Assembly (NCBI RefSeq): GCF_024168045.1
Contig: NZ_CP100126.1
Span: 2,451,001-2,515,000 of the forward strand
Reading direction: 5' to 3'
Origin: Dorea longicatena
GTDB lineage: Bacteria; Bacillota; Clostridia; Lachnospirales; Lachnospiraceae
Length of the DNA: 64,000 bases
Below the pieces are notes generated by a model. The model saw only the letters and a program-made list of their open reading frames with translations. It made no database searches and was not told where the DNA came from. The translations under genes and the position numbers were made by a program. Positions 48,615 through 57,489 of this stretch are shown here, in pieces. Within the stretch, counting starts at the first letter, position 1. Each line of letters opens with the position of its first letter.

Positions 48615-50081
48615 TCAGCCTTTTTCATATAAGCATTTCACAGTTGGATAGAGCTTTCTGAACTGCTGATAACGTTCTTCATATTTTGCTGTCAGCTCCT
48701 CATCCGGCCCCACTGTATCTACTACTTTTACAATCTTTGCTGCTGCCGTCTCTACATCCGGATATTCACCACAGCCAACTGCTGCCAGCATTGCTCCGCC
48801 AAGTGCCGGTCCTTCTTCATTTTCAACTACATCAACCTTCAGGTTCATGATATTGGCAATCATTTTCTTCCAAAGTGGACTCTTGGCTCCACCACCACAA
48901 ATCTTGGTTCTCTCAATTTTAATCCCAAGACTCCTTGCAACTTCCAGAGAATCACGAAGTCCAAACGCTACACCTTCCAGCACCGCCTGAGTCATATCTT
49001 CACGGGTCGTATCCATCGACATTCCGATAAACATCGCTCTTGCATCCGGATTATTATGAGGAGATCTTTCCCCCATCAGATATGGGAGATAGAATACATG
49101 ATTCTCGCCAAGCTTTGTAATTCCGGCCTGTTCTGTAGCAAAATCCTTTGTCTTTAAAATCTCTTCATTCCACCATTTATTACATGATGCCGCACTTAAC
49201 ATACATCCCATCAGATGATAATGACCATCTGCATGTGCAAATGAATGCAGTGCATTATTCTCATCTACCCCAAACTTGTTGCTTGATATAAAGATAGTTC
49301 CGGATGTTCCGAGGGAAATGTTACACATTCCGTCTCCTACTGTCCCTGTTCCTACCGCTGCTGCTGCATTATCTCCAGCTCCTGCAATTACTTTTACATT
49401 CTCTGAAAATCCAAGTTCATCTGCAATTTCTTTTTTCAGAGTTCCAACTACTTCATAACTTTCATATAATTTTGGCAGTTTATCTTCTGTAATTCCACAG
49501 ATATCCATCATCTCTTTTGACCAACAGCGATTCTTCACATCCATAAGCAGCATTCCCGATGCATCCGATACATCAGTACAGAACGATCCTGAAAGTTTAT
49601 ATGCCAAATAATCTTTCGGCAGCATAATCTTTGCGATCTTTTCAAAATTCTCCGGCTCATGCTTTTTCATCCAGAGGATCTTCGGTGCAGTAAATCCTGC
49701 AAACGCAATATTTGCCGTATATTCTGATAACTTATCTTTTCCGATCACTTCATTCATGTACTCTGTCTCTTCCCCTGTTCTTCCATCATTCCAGAGAATT
49801 GCCGGACGAATAACATTATCATCTTTATCCAGAGCAATCAGACCATGCATCTGGCCTCCAAAGCTGATTCCTGCTACCTGTGACTTATCACACTCGGCAG
49901 TCAGTTCTTTGATCCCTTCCATTGATTTTTCAAACCAGTCTTCCGGTTTCTGCTCTGACCATCCCGGATGTGGGAAGAAGAGCGGATATTCTTTCGAAAC
50001 AATCTTTTTAATATCTCCTGTCTCATCCATCACCAGAAGTTTTACTGCTGATGTTCCAAGATCTACACCTATGTATAACAT
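48615..50081 (-). CDS. xylB: Xylulokinase
   Basis: A 488-residue FGGY kinase with classical XylB motifs: YIGVDLGTSAVKLLVMDE, HPGWSEQKPEDWF, GISFGGQMHGLIALD, RPAILWNDGRTGEE, AGAGDNAAAAVGTGTV, SLGTSGTIFISS, YLPYLMGERSPHNNPDAR and ICGGGAKSPLWKKMIANI. It phosphorylates D-xylulose to xylulose 5-phosphate for the pentose phosphate or phosphoketolase route. ATG 50081 is 6 nt from GGAGG; an ATG 3 bp upstream is possible. It follows the isomerase gene by 76 bp. The isomerase is not XylA, so the xylulose source is open. Confidence 0.93.
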   Translation of the reverse strand: MLYIGVDLGTSAVKLLVMDETGDIKKIVSKEYPLFFPHPGWSEQKPEDWFEKSMEGIKELTAECDKSQVAGISFGGQMHGLIALDKDDNVIRPAILWNDGRTGEETEYMNEVIGKDKLSEYTANIAFAGFTAPKILWMKKHEPENFEKIAKIMLPKDYLAYKLSGSFCTDVSDASGMLLMDVKNRCWSKEMMDICGITEDKLPKLYESYEVVGTLKKEIADELGFSENVKVIAGAGDNAAAAVGTGTVGDGMCNISLGTSGTIFISSNKFGVDENNALHSFAHADGHYHLMGCMLSAASCNKWWNEEILKTKDFATEQAGITKLGENHVFYLPYLMGERSPHNNPDARAMFIGMSMDTTREDMTQAVLEGVAFGLRDSLEVARSLGIKIERTKICGGGAKSPLWKKMIANIMNLKVDVVENEEGPALGGAMLAAVGCGEYPDVETAAAKIVKVVDTVGPDEELTAKYEERYQQFRKLYPTVKCLYEKG

Positions 50082-50101
50082 CATTTACCTCCATAATCAC
50101 T

Positions 50102-50130
50102 TTTGGGACTGAAAAATTCAGTCCCATCTC
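50102..50130 (-). other. Hairpin between isomerase and xylB
   Basis: GGGACTGAA and TTCAGTCCC arms (about 50105-50126) form a strong short hairpin lacking a following T-run on the minus strand. It may be an RNA stability element or a partial terminator that tunes xylB relative to the isomerase. Confidence 0.45.
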
Positions 50131-50157
50131 TTTCTATTACTTATTACCTGTCCGTTA

Positions 50158-51642
50158 TTATCCCCATGGATTCTCTGTCGGATATTTTACCCCTGCCGGC
50201 TGGTTATAACCAATCTCATCTACTGGAACTCCGATATATTTGAATACTTCAAACAGTTCTTTTCCGAAATGTCCAAATGCAACAGCTCCGTGATGTGGGA
50301 ATCCTTTTTCTACCAGTACGTGACGATAGAATCTTCCCATCTCTGGAATTGCGAATACACCGATTGCACCGAATGATCTTGTCGCTACCGGAAGAACTTC
50401 TCCCTGTGCAACGTATGCACGGAGTTTGTTGTCTGCTGTGCTCTGCAGACGATAGAATGTAATATCTCCAGGCACGATATCTCCTTCCAGAGTTCCCTGT
50501 GTAACTTCTTCCGGAAGAGTTCTTGCCATGATCTTCTGGTATTTCATCTCGCAGAATGAAAGCTTGCTTGATGCAGTATTTCCACAGTGGAATCCCATGA
50601 ATGTGTCTTTCTGTGTATAGTTGTATTTTCCTTCAATATCGTTCTTGTACATATCTTTAGGTACAGAGTTGTTGATGTCGAGTAATGTTACTGTATCCTG
50701 ACTTACAACAGTTCCGATGAACTCACTTAATGTTCCGTAGATATCAACCTCGCAAGATACAGGAATTCCCTGTGCTGTCAGACGGCTGTTCACATAACAT
50801 GGCACAAATCCGAACTGTGTCTGGAATGCAGGCCAGCATTTGCTTGTGAGTGCTACGTATTTGCGATATCCTTTGTGTTCTTCTACCCAGTCTTTTAATG
50901 TAATTTCATACTGTGCAAGTTTTGGAAGAATCTCCGGTTTCTTGTTTCCGGCTCCAAGTTCTTCTTCCATTTCTTTTACGATTGCAGGAATTCTTTCATC
51001 TCCGGCATGCTTATTAAATGCCTCGAAAAGATCCAGCTCAGAGTTTTCTTCAATCTCTACTCCGATATTGTAAAGCTGCTTGATTGGTGCATTACATGCA
51101 AGGAAGTTCATCGGTCTTGGTCCGAAGCTGATGATCTTCAAATTCTGAAGTCCTACAACAGCTCTTGCAATTGGAAGGAACTCATGGATCATATCTGCAC
51201 ACTCTTTGGCATCTCCAACCGGATATTCCGGGATATATGCTTTGATGTTACGAAGCTGTAAATTATAGCTTGCATTTAACATTCCGCAATATGCATCTCC
51301 ACGTCCATCTAATAAGTTATCTCCGCTTTCTTCAGCTGCTGCTACGAACATCTTCGGTCCATCAAAATGTTTTGCAAGTAATGTCTCAGAAATCTCTGGT
51401 CCGAAGTTTCCAAGATATACGCAGAGTGCATTACATCCTGCTTTCTTGATATCTTCCAGTGCCTGTACCATGTGGATTTCGCTTTCTACAATACAAATCG
51501 GACATTCATAGATCCCTTCTGTTCCGTATTTTTCTGTGTATGCTTTCATCAGATTCTTTCTTCTGTTAACAGAAAGACTTTCCGGGAAACAATCTCTGCT
51601 GACTGCTACTACTCCAATTTTTACTTCTGGCATATTGTTCAT
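50158..51642 (-). CDS. L-fucose/L-arabinose isomerase family protein
   Basis: A 494-residue aldose-ketose isomerase. The N-terminus KIGVVAVSRDCFP and segments such as LCVYLGNFGPEI, GRGDAYCGMLNASYNL, SFGPRP and a C-terminal GHFGKELFEVFKYIGVP are of the fucose/arabinose isomerase superfamily (Mn-dependent, hexameric). Its sugar cannot be decided. Pairing with xylB suggests the product is D-xylulose or that xylulokinase accepts another ketose. RBS TAGGAGGAATCACACA. The upstream partner gene (DUF4867) is broken. Confidence 0.85.
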   Translation of the reverse strand: MNNMPEVKIGVVAVSRDCFPESLSVNRRKNLMKAYTEKYGTEGIYECPICIVESEIHMVQALEDIKKAGCNALCVYLGNFGPEISETLLAKHFDGPKMFVAAAEESGDNLLDGRGDAYCGMLNASYNLQLRNIKAYIPEYPVGDAKECADMIHEFLPIARAVVGLQNLKIISFGPRPMNFLACNAPIKQLYNIGVEIEENSELDLFEAFNKHAGDERIPAIVKEMEEELGAGNKKPEILPKLAQYEITLKDWVEEHKGYRKYVALTSKCWPAFQTQFGFVPCYVNSRLTAQGIPVSCEVDIYGTLSEFIGTVVSQDTVTLLDINNSVPKDMYKNDIEGKYNYTQKDTFMGFHCGNTASSKLSFCEMKYQKIMARTLPEEVTQGTLEGDIVPGDITFYRLQSTADNKLRAYVAQGEVLPVATRSFGAIGVFAIPEMGRFYRHVLVEKGFPHHGAVAFGHFGKELFEVFKYIGVPVDEIGYNQPAGVKYPTENPWG

Positions 51643-51726
51643 TGTGTGATTCCTCCTAAATATTTTATTTATAATTATTCTAACGGGTTTTCGTCCCGCT
51701 TTATTTCATCTGTAATACTGTTGCCG

Positions 51727-52162
51727 TTACACTGTTACATTGACTCCGCAAAGACAGTTAAATGCGCCTTCGATCTCAGCTTCCTCATGTGCGATCAGCC
51801 ATTTATTCTTTGCGGTAAGTAATCCATCTTCCGGCATCTTTCCTTCTGCTTTTTTGGCTTCCTCAATTGTCTTTTTCTGCACTTCTGTCAGTTCTGTATT
51901 CGTATCTTTCGGAAGTACAGCATCCAAGCAAAAGAATCAGATCATCTACGGCAATATCAAGCTCTGAGGAGCGGTGATATTCTACTGCATTTAATTTTTT
52001 ATTATTACCGTTACAGTATCCGATCTGGATCTCCAGTTCGCCGTAAGCACGTTCTTTCATCTCATCTGCAATCTTCAGACCTTCCAGTTCTTCAATCGAT
52101 GGTTCATAGATTACTTCATCCAGTGGAAGTGGTGCATGCTCCATTGCTTTCAGAATCTCCAT
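51727..52162 (-). pseudogene. Disrupted DUF4867-family gene
   Basis: Two adjacent minus-strand frames look like the two ends of one protein. The first starts MEILKAMEHAPLPLDEVIYEP (ATG 52162, RBS GGAGG) and runs to DDLILLLG; the second, in another frame, continues AVLPKDTNTELTEVQKKTI to a proper stop at 51727. The expected middle (roughly 50 codons) is missing at about 51925-51935, and the join shifts the frame, leaving a spurious tail on the first part. DUF4867 proteins, as I recall them, are about 200 residues. It would be the first gene of the isomerase-xylB operon. A sequencing or assembly error cannot be excluded. Confidence 0.65.
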
Positions 52163-52205
52163 TTGATTTCCTCCGTGCATTTGTCGTTCTCTTATTTACA
52201 ATGTC

Positions 52206-52253
52206 ATTATATCAACCTGATTTTGTACTTACCACCTATAAATTAACCTGATT
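52206..52253 (-). promoter_or_regulatory. Promoter region with a 31-bp-spaced direct repeat
   Basis: On the minus strand a TATAAT -10 box (52206-52211) lacks a good -35 box. Two direct repeats AATCAGGTTAAT and AATCAGGTTGAT (52242-52253 and 52211-52222) are 31 bp apart, three helical turns. This is the arrangement of an activator-dependent promoter for the DUF4867-isomerase-xylB operon. Confidence 0.5.
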
Positions 52254-52352
52254 ATGGCGATTTCTTATCTTTTTCCACATTTTATAAGCTTCTATTGCAT
52301 ACCCTGATCTACAGGACCTGCCACTGGCAGCTCCTTACGAACACGTGGCGAT

Positions 52353-52394
52353 ACAAAAACAGAGCCGCGACATCAAAGTCCGACTCTGTTTTTC
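52353..52394. terminator. Terminator of the nine-gene TRAP/ketodeoxygluconate operon
   Basis: AAAAACAGAG (52355-52364) pairs with CTCTGTTTTT (52384-52393), with an inner CCG/CGG pairing, usable in both directions; it lies 38 bp after the kinase stop codon. Confidence 0.8.
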
Positions 52395-52431
52395 CGGAGG
52401 TAATCTCCTGTCCAATATCCATAATTTCTAT

Positions 52432-53373
52432 TTACTGCTTTTCCTGAAATGCTTTTAATTCTTTCGGTGTCGGAAGTCCTTCATTATCTCCGATATTCAT
52501 TACCTGAATTGCTCCAATCGCATTTCCTCTTTTTACACTGTCCTTCAGATCCAATCCTTCCAGAATTCCACTTAACACTCCGACTGCAAATCCATCACCG
52601 GCTCCAACGGTATCTACAACTTTCTCTACCTTATAGCCTGCTACATCGTAATTCTCGTCTGCAGTCTGCACATAGGCACCTTTCGATCCATCTTTGATAA
52701 TCACTGTTTTCACACCCAACTTCTGATAAAAATCTGCTGCTTCTTTCTTATCTTCTGTTCCTGCTAATATCTTGCACTCACCGATTCCCGGAAGCACTAC
52801 ATCTGCCTTCGCTGCCAACTGGTTGAGCACGGTGCACATAGTCTCTTCATCTTCCCATAACACCGGTCTGAGATTGGGATCAAATGTAATAAATATTCCT
52901 GCCTCCTTTGCTCTGTCCATCAAACGGAAGGTCGCTTTTCTTGCACTTTGTGAAAGTGCCGGCGGAATTCCAGTCACATGAACCAGTTCTACATCGGTCA
53001 GATCAATCGCATCAATCTCGCTGATCGTAATATGTGATGCCGCCGATCCCTTTCTATAATATGGTGCATATGGATCACTTCCGTCTGTCACGCGGTTCTT
53101 TAACTGAATCCCAGTTCTGTATACGTCATCATATGTAACCAGAGAAGTTCCTATTTCATTCTTTTTTAATGCATTTGCAATATAATGTCCAAATGGATCA
53201 TCACCAAGTCTGGTGAGATATTCTACCGGATGTCCAAGTCTCGATAATCCGATCGATACATTTACTTCTGCACCTGACATTGCTCTTGTAAAATGTTCTA
53301 CTTCTTCTAACGGGCCTGTCGTATCTGCAATCAGAAGCGCCATCGGTTCACCAAATAATATTGTCTTTCCCAT
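52432..53373 (-). CDS. kdgK: 2-keto-3-deoxygluconate kinase (PfkB family)
   Basis: A 313-residue ribokinase-fold kinase: FGEPMALLIADTTGPL, SGAEVNVSIGLSRLGHPVEYLTRLGDDPFGHYI, TFDPNLRPVLW, VLPGIGECKILAG, IKDGSKGAYV and the catalytic DTVGAGDGFAVG. It phosphorylates 2-keto-3-deoxygluconate at C6. It is last in the operon, 28 bp after the KDPG aldolase-like gene that uses its product. Length and motifs are standard. Confidence 0.9.
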   Translation of the reverse strand: MGKTILFGEPMALLIADTTGPLEEVEHFTRAMSGAEVNVSIGLSRLGHPVEYLTRLGDDPFGHYIANALKKNEIGTSLVTYDDVYRTGIQLKNRVTDGSDPYAPYYRKGSAASHITISEIDAIDLTDVELVHVTGIPPALSQSARKATFRLMDRAKEAGIFITFDPNLRPVLWEDEETMCTVLNQLAAKADVVLPGIGECKILAGTEDKKEAADFYQKLGVKTVIIKDGSKGAYVQTADENYDVAGYKVEKVVDTVGAGDGFAVGVLSGILEGLDLKDSVKRGNAIGAIQVMNIGDNEGLPTPKELKAFQEKQ

Positions 53374-53401
53374 TTCGTCTTTCCTTTCCTGTAATCTGCC
53401 T

Positions 53402-54379
53402 CTATGCTTCCTTCGGTTTTCTTACCAGATGGATTGCAAATCCGCCCACTTCTTCTGCCATGTAAATTGCCTGTATCTTTCCGTCCGGTCGGTAAACGGT
53501 GCTGTTTTCATTAAATTTTACACCTTTTCTTTCCAGATAAGCTTTCGCCAGTTCTACAGAATATGTTGCAATTGCAATATGTCCTTTGCTTCCAAGATAT
53601 GGCGTTTTCATCGTCTCTACATATCCTGCCGAAAAGATAGAACTCGGATTCTCATTTGGCGCAAATCCAAACATTGTATCAAATGCTCCTGCTACTAGAT
53701 GAGCCTCCAATTCATTCTCACAGTTAATTCCTACATGTGCAAGTCTGAATCCGAGCATGCTTCTAACCGCTTCTTCTGTCAATTCTCTAATCTTATCAAA
53801 ATTTCCCGCCTCTATCTCTGCCGCAGGAACCATCCAGGTTCCTCCACATGCCAGAATCTTATCTTCCGCAAGATAATCGCTAACATTGGATGGATTGATT
53901 CCACCAGTCGGCATAAAACGGATCTGACTATAAGGTGCTGCCATAGCTTTGATTGCTTTCAATCCGCCTGCTGCCTCTGCCGGGAAGAATTTCACCACAT
54001 CCAGTCCATATTTGATTGCCTGCTCAATATCACTTGGGCTGGAGCATCCCGGAAGAATCGGAATCCCTTTCTTCACACAATACTCGACTGTGTCCGGATT
54101 CAGTCCCGGGCTTACAATAAATTTTGCACCTGCTTCTACTGCCTCATCTACCTGCTCTGTATTCAATACAGTTCCGGCTCCTACCAGCATCTCCGGATAA
54201 GCTTTCGTCATTACCGCAATGGATTCTTTTGCTGCATCTGTACGGAATGTAACTTCTGCACATGGAAGTCCGCCTTCGCACAATGCTTTTGCAAGCGGAA
54301 CCGCATCCTTTGCATCATTCAGTTTGATAACCGGAAGAATCCCCATACATTCAATCTGTTTCAATAATTCTTCTATCAT
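53402..54379 (-). CDS. KDPG aldolase fused to a VOC (glyoxalase-fold) domain
   Basis: A 325-residue two-domain protein. Residues 1-205 are a class I KDPG/KHG aldolase (ILPVIKL, AEVTFRTDAA, VGAGTVLNTEQV, FIVSPGLNPD, Schiff-base Lys in DVVKFFPAEAAGG, MPTGGINPSNV). Residues about 215-320 (RLAHVGINCENELEA ... GHIAIATYSVELAKAYLERKGV ... GGFAIHLVRKP) look like a vicinal-oxygen-chelate domain. The aldolase splits 2-keto-3-deoxy-6-phosphogluconate to pyruvate and glyceraldehyde 3-phosphate. The VOC part may epimerise or bind a sugar-acid intermediate; its role is unknown. Between kdgK and a 2-hydroxyacid dehydrogenase. Confidence 0.85.
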   Translation of the reverse strand: MIEELLKQIECMGILPVIKLNDAKDAVPLAKALCEGGLPCAEVTFRTDAAKESIAVMTKAYPEMLVGAGTVLNTEQVDEAVEAGAKFIVSPGLNPDTVEYCVKKGIPILPGCSSPSDIEQAIKYGLDVVKFFPAEAAGGLKAIKAMAAPYSQIRFMPTGGINPSNVSDYLAEDKILACGGTWMVPAAEIEAGNFDKIRELTEEAVRSMLGFRLAHVGINCENELEAHLVAGAFDTMFGFAPNENPSSIFSAGYVETMKTPYLGSKGHIAIATYSVELAKAYLERKGVKFNENSTVYRPDGKIQAIYMAEEVGGFAIHLVRKPKEA

Positions 54380-54391
54380 GTCTTCTACCTC

Positions 54392-55345
54392 CTATGCCAG
54401 TTTATTGATCGGGTAGTGAATTGCTTCACCATTGGAAAATCTTACAGATTCTTCTGCAACCTTTCTCTTCAGTTCACTTGCTGCTTCTTCCGAATACCAA
54501 GCCATATGAGGTGTTACAACCAGATTTTCATGCTTAAACAATGGTGAATCTTTACTTACCGGCTCTCCAAGCATACAGTCAAGTCCTGCTCCTGCAATTT
54601 CTCCATTGCTCAACGCCTCATCCAAATCTGCTTCATTAATGATTCCTCCACGTGCCACATTGATTAGCACTGCTGAATTCTTCATCTTCTTAAATGTCTC
54701 TGCATTGAATAAATCTTTATTTCCATCTGCCGGACAATGTAAGGAAATAATATCTGATTTTGTAATAATATCCTCTACAGAAACTGCTGTCACATATTCA
54801 TCCGTCTCTGGTGTCGCTTTAAAATATGGATCTGTTCCGATTACTTTAAAACCAAGTGCATGCATTTTCTTTGCAAAATTACGCCCAATTCTTCCAAGTC
54901 CTACAACTCCAACCGTCAGTTCGCTGAATCTGTGGATTGGAATTGCTTTTGTATAATCCCATTTTTCATTCTTTGTAAACTGATTCATTTTTACAACTTC
55001 TCTTACCATTACCATGGCCAGTGCAATTGCGTGATCTGCCACTTCGTTCATTCCATAGTCCGGTACATTTCCTACCTGAATACCATGTTTGGTAGCCTCC
55101 GGTACATCAATCGTATCTACTCCAACACCATAACGGACAACATATTTTAATTTCGGACAGTTATCCATTACTTTCTTTGTAATCTTTGCATACTGTACAA
55201 TAAATATCTCCGCGTCCTGGCACTGCTCAATCACCTCATCCTCTGTGATTGCCTGTTTCAGTTCTACTTCCATTCCTGCATCTGCAAATACTTTCTTCTC
55301 AATATCAATACTGTCATGATCACAGTCTGTAATAATTACTTTCAT
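54392..55345 (-). CDS. D-isomer-specific 2-hydroxyacid dehydrogenase
   Basis: A 317-residue NAD-dependent dehydrogenase of the phosphoglycerate-dehydrogenase/CtBP type. The nucleotide motif is VGVVGLGRIGRNFAKKM. The catalytic Arg lies in NVARGGIINE, the Glu in GEPVSKDSPL and the His in TPHMAWYS. It would reduce a 2-keto acid or oxidise a 2-hydroxy acid. In this operon a sugar acid (aldonate or 2-keto-aldonate) is the likely substrate, not serine precursors; there is no regulatory ACT domain. 12 bp from the aldolase gene. Confidence 0.87.
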   Translation of the reverse strand: MKVIITDCDHDSIDIEKKVFADAGMEVELKQAITEDEVIEQCQDAEIFIVQYAKITKKVMDNCPKLKYVVRYGVGVDTIDVPEATKHGIQVGNVPDYGMNEVADHAIALAMVMVREVVKMNQFTKNEKWDYTKAIPIHRFSELTVGVVGLGRIGRNFAKKMHALGFKVIGTDPYFKATPETDEYVTAVSVEDIITKSDIISLHCPADGNKDLFNAETFKKMKNSAVLINVARGGIINEADLDEALSNGEIAGAGLDCMLGEPVSKDSPLFKHENLVVTPHMAWYSEEAASELKRKVAEESVRFSNGEAIHYPINKLA

Positions 55346-55422
55346 GTCTTTTCCTCCAATTATGTTACATTTTTTCTGTTATTTTTTATTCAATATCTTT
55401 ACTTTCTCTAGACTTTCTGTTT

Positions 55423-56187
55423 TTATCGAACGAGATATCCTCCATCCACCGGAATGACTGCTCCGTTCAGATAGTCTGATGCATCTGATGCCAGAAATAC
55501 ACAAGGACCCTTCATATCTTCCGCTGTTCCCCAACGCTTTGCAGGGATGCGGTTTGTGATTGCTTCTTTTCTCGGATTTTTCGGATCCAAAAGTGCCGTA
55601 TTCATCTCTGTCGCCATATATCCAGGTGCAATAGAATTTACATTAATTCCTTTTTCTGCCCATTCATTGCAAAATGCTTTGGTAATCTGAGCCACACCGC
55701 CTTTGGATGCCGCATATGCAGGTACTGTATATCCTCCAAAGAATGACAGCATCGATGCTACTGTAATAATCTTTCCTTTGCTCTCCTGTGCCATAAACTG
55801 TTTTGCAGCCAGCTGACACAGTTCAAATACTGCAGTCAGATTCACATCCAGCACTCTTTTCCAGTCTTCCATCGGAAATTCCTCTGATGGATGTCTACTC
55901 TGCACACCATGGGCCGTTACCAAAATGTCCAGATGCCCGCCAAGTGCTGCCAGAGATTCCCGAAAAGCTTCTTTTAATGCTATTTCATCTCCCAAATCTG
56001 CCTGTACTCCCGTACACTTGAGTCCTTTTTGATTAAATTCAGCTGCACGGTCTTTAATACTTTCTCTGGTTCCTATAATTACCACTTCACATCCGGCTTC
56101 CATCAATCCTTCTGCCATTCCGTGGCCAAGCCCTCTGGATCCGCCGGTTACAATTGCTTTTTTTCCTGTCAGATCAAATATACTCAT
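55423..56187 (-). CDS. KduD/gluconate 5-dehydrogenase-type SDR
   Basis: A 254-residue short-chain dehydrogenase: VTGGSRGLGHGMAEGLMEAGCEVV, VASMLSFFGGYTVPAYAASKGGV (catalytic Ser, Tyr, Lys), NSIAPGYMATEMN, RIPAKRWG and CVFLASDASDYLNGAVIPVDGGYLVR. This matches 2-keto-3-deoxygluconate dehydrogenase KduD (SMLSFQGG, GYMATN, RIPAGRWG, SASDYVNG). Reaction: 2,5-diketo-3-deoxygluconate to 2-keto-3-deoxygluconate, or a related ketogluconate reduction. kduI is not beside it, so a different entry compound is possible. Confidence 0.83.
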   Translation of the reverse strand: MSIFDLTGKKAIVTGGSRGLGHGMAEGLMEAGCEVVIIGTRESIKDRAAEFNQKGLKCTGVQADLGDEIALKEAFRESLAALGGHLDILVTAHGVQSRHPSEEFPMEDWKRVLDVNLTAVFELCQLAAKQFMAQESKGKIITVASMLSFFGGYTVPAYAASKGGVAQITKAFCNEWAEKGINVNSIAPGYMATEMNTALLDPKNPRKEAITNRIPAKRWGTAEDMKGPCVFLASDASDYLNGAVIPVDGGYLVR

Positions 56188-56205
56188 AGCTGCTGTCCCT
56201 CCTCA

Positions 56206-57489
56206 TTACTTCATGAATATATTCGGAAGCGTCATACTGATTGCCGGGATAAATGTAATCAGTAATAAATCCACAACCATTACCAGAATAAATTTTATAA
56301 TTCCGGAGCATACCGTTTCCAGATCACTCCGTCCAACCCTCGATGCAACGAATAGGTTGATTCCAAGAGGTGGTGTAATGAATCCGATTGCCAGGTTGAC
56401 AACCATTACGATGCCAAAGTGGATCGGATCTACGCCGAACTGTGCTGCAATCGGTAACAAGATCGGTGCAAGTACCATCATCGCCGGTGTGGTATCCATA
56501 AAGCATCCAACGATAAGTAGTAATACGTTGATCAATAATAAGATTAAGATTTTATTGTCTGTAAAGTTAATGATTCCATTTGTTATGGCTCCCGGAATCT
56601 TTTCAATCGTAAGGATCTTTGTAAATGCTGTAGCACATCCAATGATTACCATGGTTGTTCCTGTTGTATTACATGCATTTCCAATTGTTGCAAACATTTC
56701 TTTGATATTAAACTCTCTGTAAATAAAGGTTCCGCAGATAAATGCATATACTGCTGCAACAGCTGCTGCCTCTGTCGGTGTGAAAATTCCTGCATAAATT
56801 CCACCAAGAATGATAATTGGATTTAATAATGCCCATTTTGCATCCCAGATTGCTGCAAGTTTTTCTTTTGCCGTATATTTTCTTTCATCACCTTTCCATC
56901 CCTGTTTCTTACAATACAGATAAGAAACAACAATTAGAGAAAAACCGATTAAAATACCCGGAAGGAAACCTGCCATAAACAAAGAACTGATGGAAGTACT
57001 TGTAGATACTCCATAAATTACCATCGGGATACTTGGCGGAATGATAACTCCGATACTACCTGCCGTAGCAATCAATGCCAGAGTAAAGCTCTTACTGTAA
57101 CCCTTATCCAGCATAGTCGGAATTACCATAGAACCAATTGCTGCAACGGTTGCCGGACCAGATCCGGAAACTGCTGCGAAGAACATACATAACACGATAG
57201 TTACTGTCGCAAGTCCACCTGTGAATCTTCCTAAAAATACGTTGCATACATTCAACAGACGCTTGGATACCCCACCTGCACCCATCAGTTCTCCTGCGAG
57301 AATAAATAACGGGATTGCCATCAGTGGAAAAGAGTCAGCACTTGTAACCAACTGCTGTACAATGTATAAGGAACTGATACGTCCGTCTGCCAAAATTGCA
57401 CAAAGAGAAGATACTCCAATTGCAATTCCAACCGGCATATTTAAAACTAAAGTAACAACTAATGCGATAAATAAAACTGCTGCAACCAC
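56206..57489 (-). CDS. TRAP transporter large permease DctM
   Basis: A 427-residue DctM subunit with about 12 membrane helices, ending PNIFMK. Signatures are GELMGAGGVSKRLLNVCNVFLGRFTGGLA, AAVSGSGPATVAAIGSMVIPTM, IGVIIPPSIPMVIYG and FITPPLGINLFVASRV. With DctQ and DctP it imports an organic or sugar acid using a sodium gradient. Overlaps dctQ by one base. Confidence 0.94.
   Translation of the reverse strand: MVAAVLFIALVVTLVLNMPVGIAIGVSSLCAILADGRISSLYIVQQLVTSADSFPLMAIPLFILAGELMGAGGVSKRLLNVCNVFLGRFTGGLATVTIVLCMFFAAVSGSGPATVAAIGSMVIPTMLDKGYSKSFTLALIATAGSIGVIIPPSIPMVIYGVSTSTSISSLFMAGFLPGILIGFSLIVVSYLYCKKQGWKGDERKYTAKEKLAAIWDAKWALLNPIIILGGIYAGIFTPTEAAAVAAVYAFICGTFIYREFNIKEMFATIGNACNTTGTTMVIIGCATAFTKILTIEKIPGAITNGIINFTDNKILILLLINVLLLIVGCFMDTTPAMMVLAPILLPIAAQFGVDPIHFGIVMVVNLAIGFITPPLGINLFVASRVGRSDLETVCSGIIKFILVMVVDLLLITFIPAISMTLPNIFMK

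Noticed and set aside
51727..52180. Two separate small genes (66 and 105 residues)
   Set aside because: They read as opposite ends of one protein in shifted frames, and the second has no RBS.
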